A stretch of 64,000 nucleotides of DNA. It comes from Laspinema olomoucense D3b (lineage in GTDB: Bacteria > Cyanobacteriota > Cyanobacteriia > Cyanobacteriales > Laspinemataceae). Position 1 is the first letter of the stretch; every line of letters starts with the position of its first letter. Below the pieces are notes generated by a model, which worked only from the letters and a program-made list of their open reading frames with translations, was not told the DNA's origin and did not search any database. Both the position numbers and the translations under genes were made by a program. The DNA lies in assembly GCF_025370785.1 (NCBI RefSeq), contig NZ_JAMXFA010000020.1:61636-125635 (forward strand). The letters are read 5' to 3'. This document shows, piece after piece, positions 63,931-64,000 of this stretch.

Positions 63931-64000
63931 GACCGGGCACCGAGCTATTTTCCCAGGAGGCTACCCTCCAAGTATCTTCGCCGCAGTCGCGTTTCACGTC
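63931..64000 (-). rRNA. rrf: 5S ribosomal RNA, 3' part (partial at the right edge)
   Basis: The reverse complement has the conserved 5S 3' half: GTGAAAC, CTGCGGC, GATA, GGGTAGCC, AAAATAGCTCG and GCCCGGTC, in the order and spacing of cyanobacterial 5S RNA. The 5' half lies outside the window, where 23S and 16S genes would be expected upstream on the minus strand. Confidence 0.85.

Overview
The window is chromosomal DNA of a filamentous, oxygenic cyanobacterium, most likely a non-heterocystous Oscillatoriales-type organism (inference). The signs are the very frequent octamer GCGATCGC (HIP1), a flavodiiron Flv1/Flv3 pair, the photosynthesis-related families PAM68, CRR7 and DUF2854, sucrose-phosphate phosphatase, a HetZ-like protein and several huge multidomain sensor kinases. 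No transposase, CRISPR array or tRNA was seen. The right edge cuts into a 5S rRNA gene on the minus strand.

Layout. 1-10 kb: a GAF/cyanobacteriochrome histidine kinase, flv3, flv1, sodB (Fe superoxide dismutase) and ppk1, i.e. light sensing, electron-sink/oxidative-stress functions and polyphosphate. 10-21.6 kb: small conserved cyanobacterial genes (DUF2854, CRR7), a 2022-residue hybrid kinase with an ethylene-binding sensor domain, and two tandem zinc-ribbon/WD40 proteins. 21.7-30.4 kb: a purple-acid-type phosphatase, sucrose-phosphate phosphatase, ruvA, rpsO-PAM68, DAHP synthase, a PilB-like protein without its motor ATPase, and a HetZ-related regulator.

30.4-40.9 kb is a tandem duplication of a complete transcription unit: upstream region, a small leader hairpin module, a very acidic RTX-type calcium-binding surface/secreted protein, and the same terminator. 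The second copy has grown to 1747 residues and carries three blocks of five about-43-residue repeats, where the first has one block. 40.9-48.0 kb is an accessory metabolic cluster: HpcH/HpaI aldolase, an unrecognised protein, a DyP-type peroxidase, a PGM1-like ATP-grasp ligase, a DUF711 protein and a convergent 2OG-Fe dioxygenase. It is a plausible uncharacterised biosynthetic or modification pathway. 48.7-50.6 kb is a two-gene Septu-like (PtuA/PtuB) defence module. 50.7-64 kb returns to core functions: hybrid kinase, AI-2E transporter family, cysS, a fused double glycosyltransferase/methyltransferase, a His-rich CobW GTPase, dtd, and mreBCD directly downstream of the 5S rRNA gene and its terminator.

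Intergenic DNA is rich in short palindromic elements: an about-75-bp hairpin family with AAACCGGGTTT-type ends, a CCCCCCTTAAGGGGGG hairpin, a 45-bp near-palindromic unit present as an inverted pair, and a 9-bp CCCCATCCT satellite. All functions are read from sequence motifs and recalled family knowledge; no database search was run.
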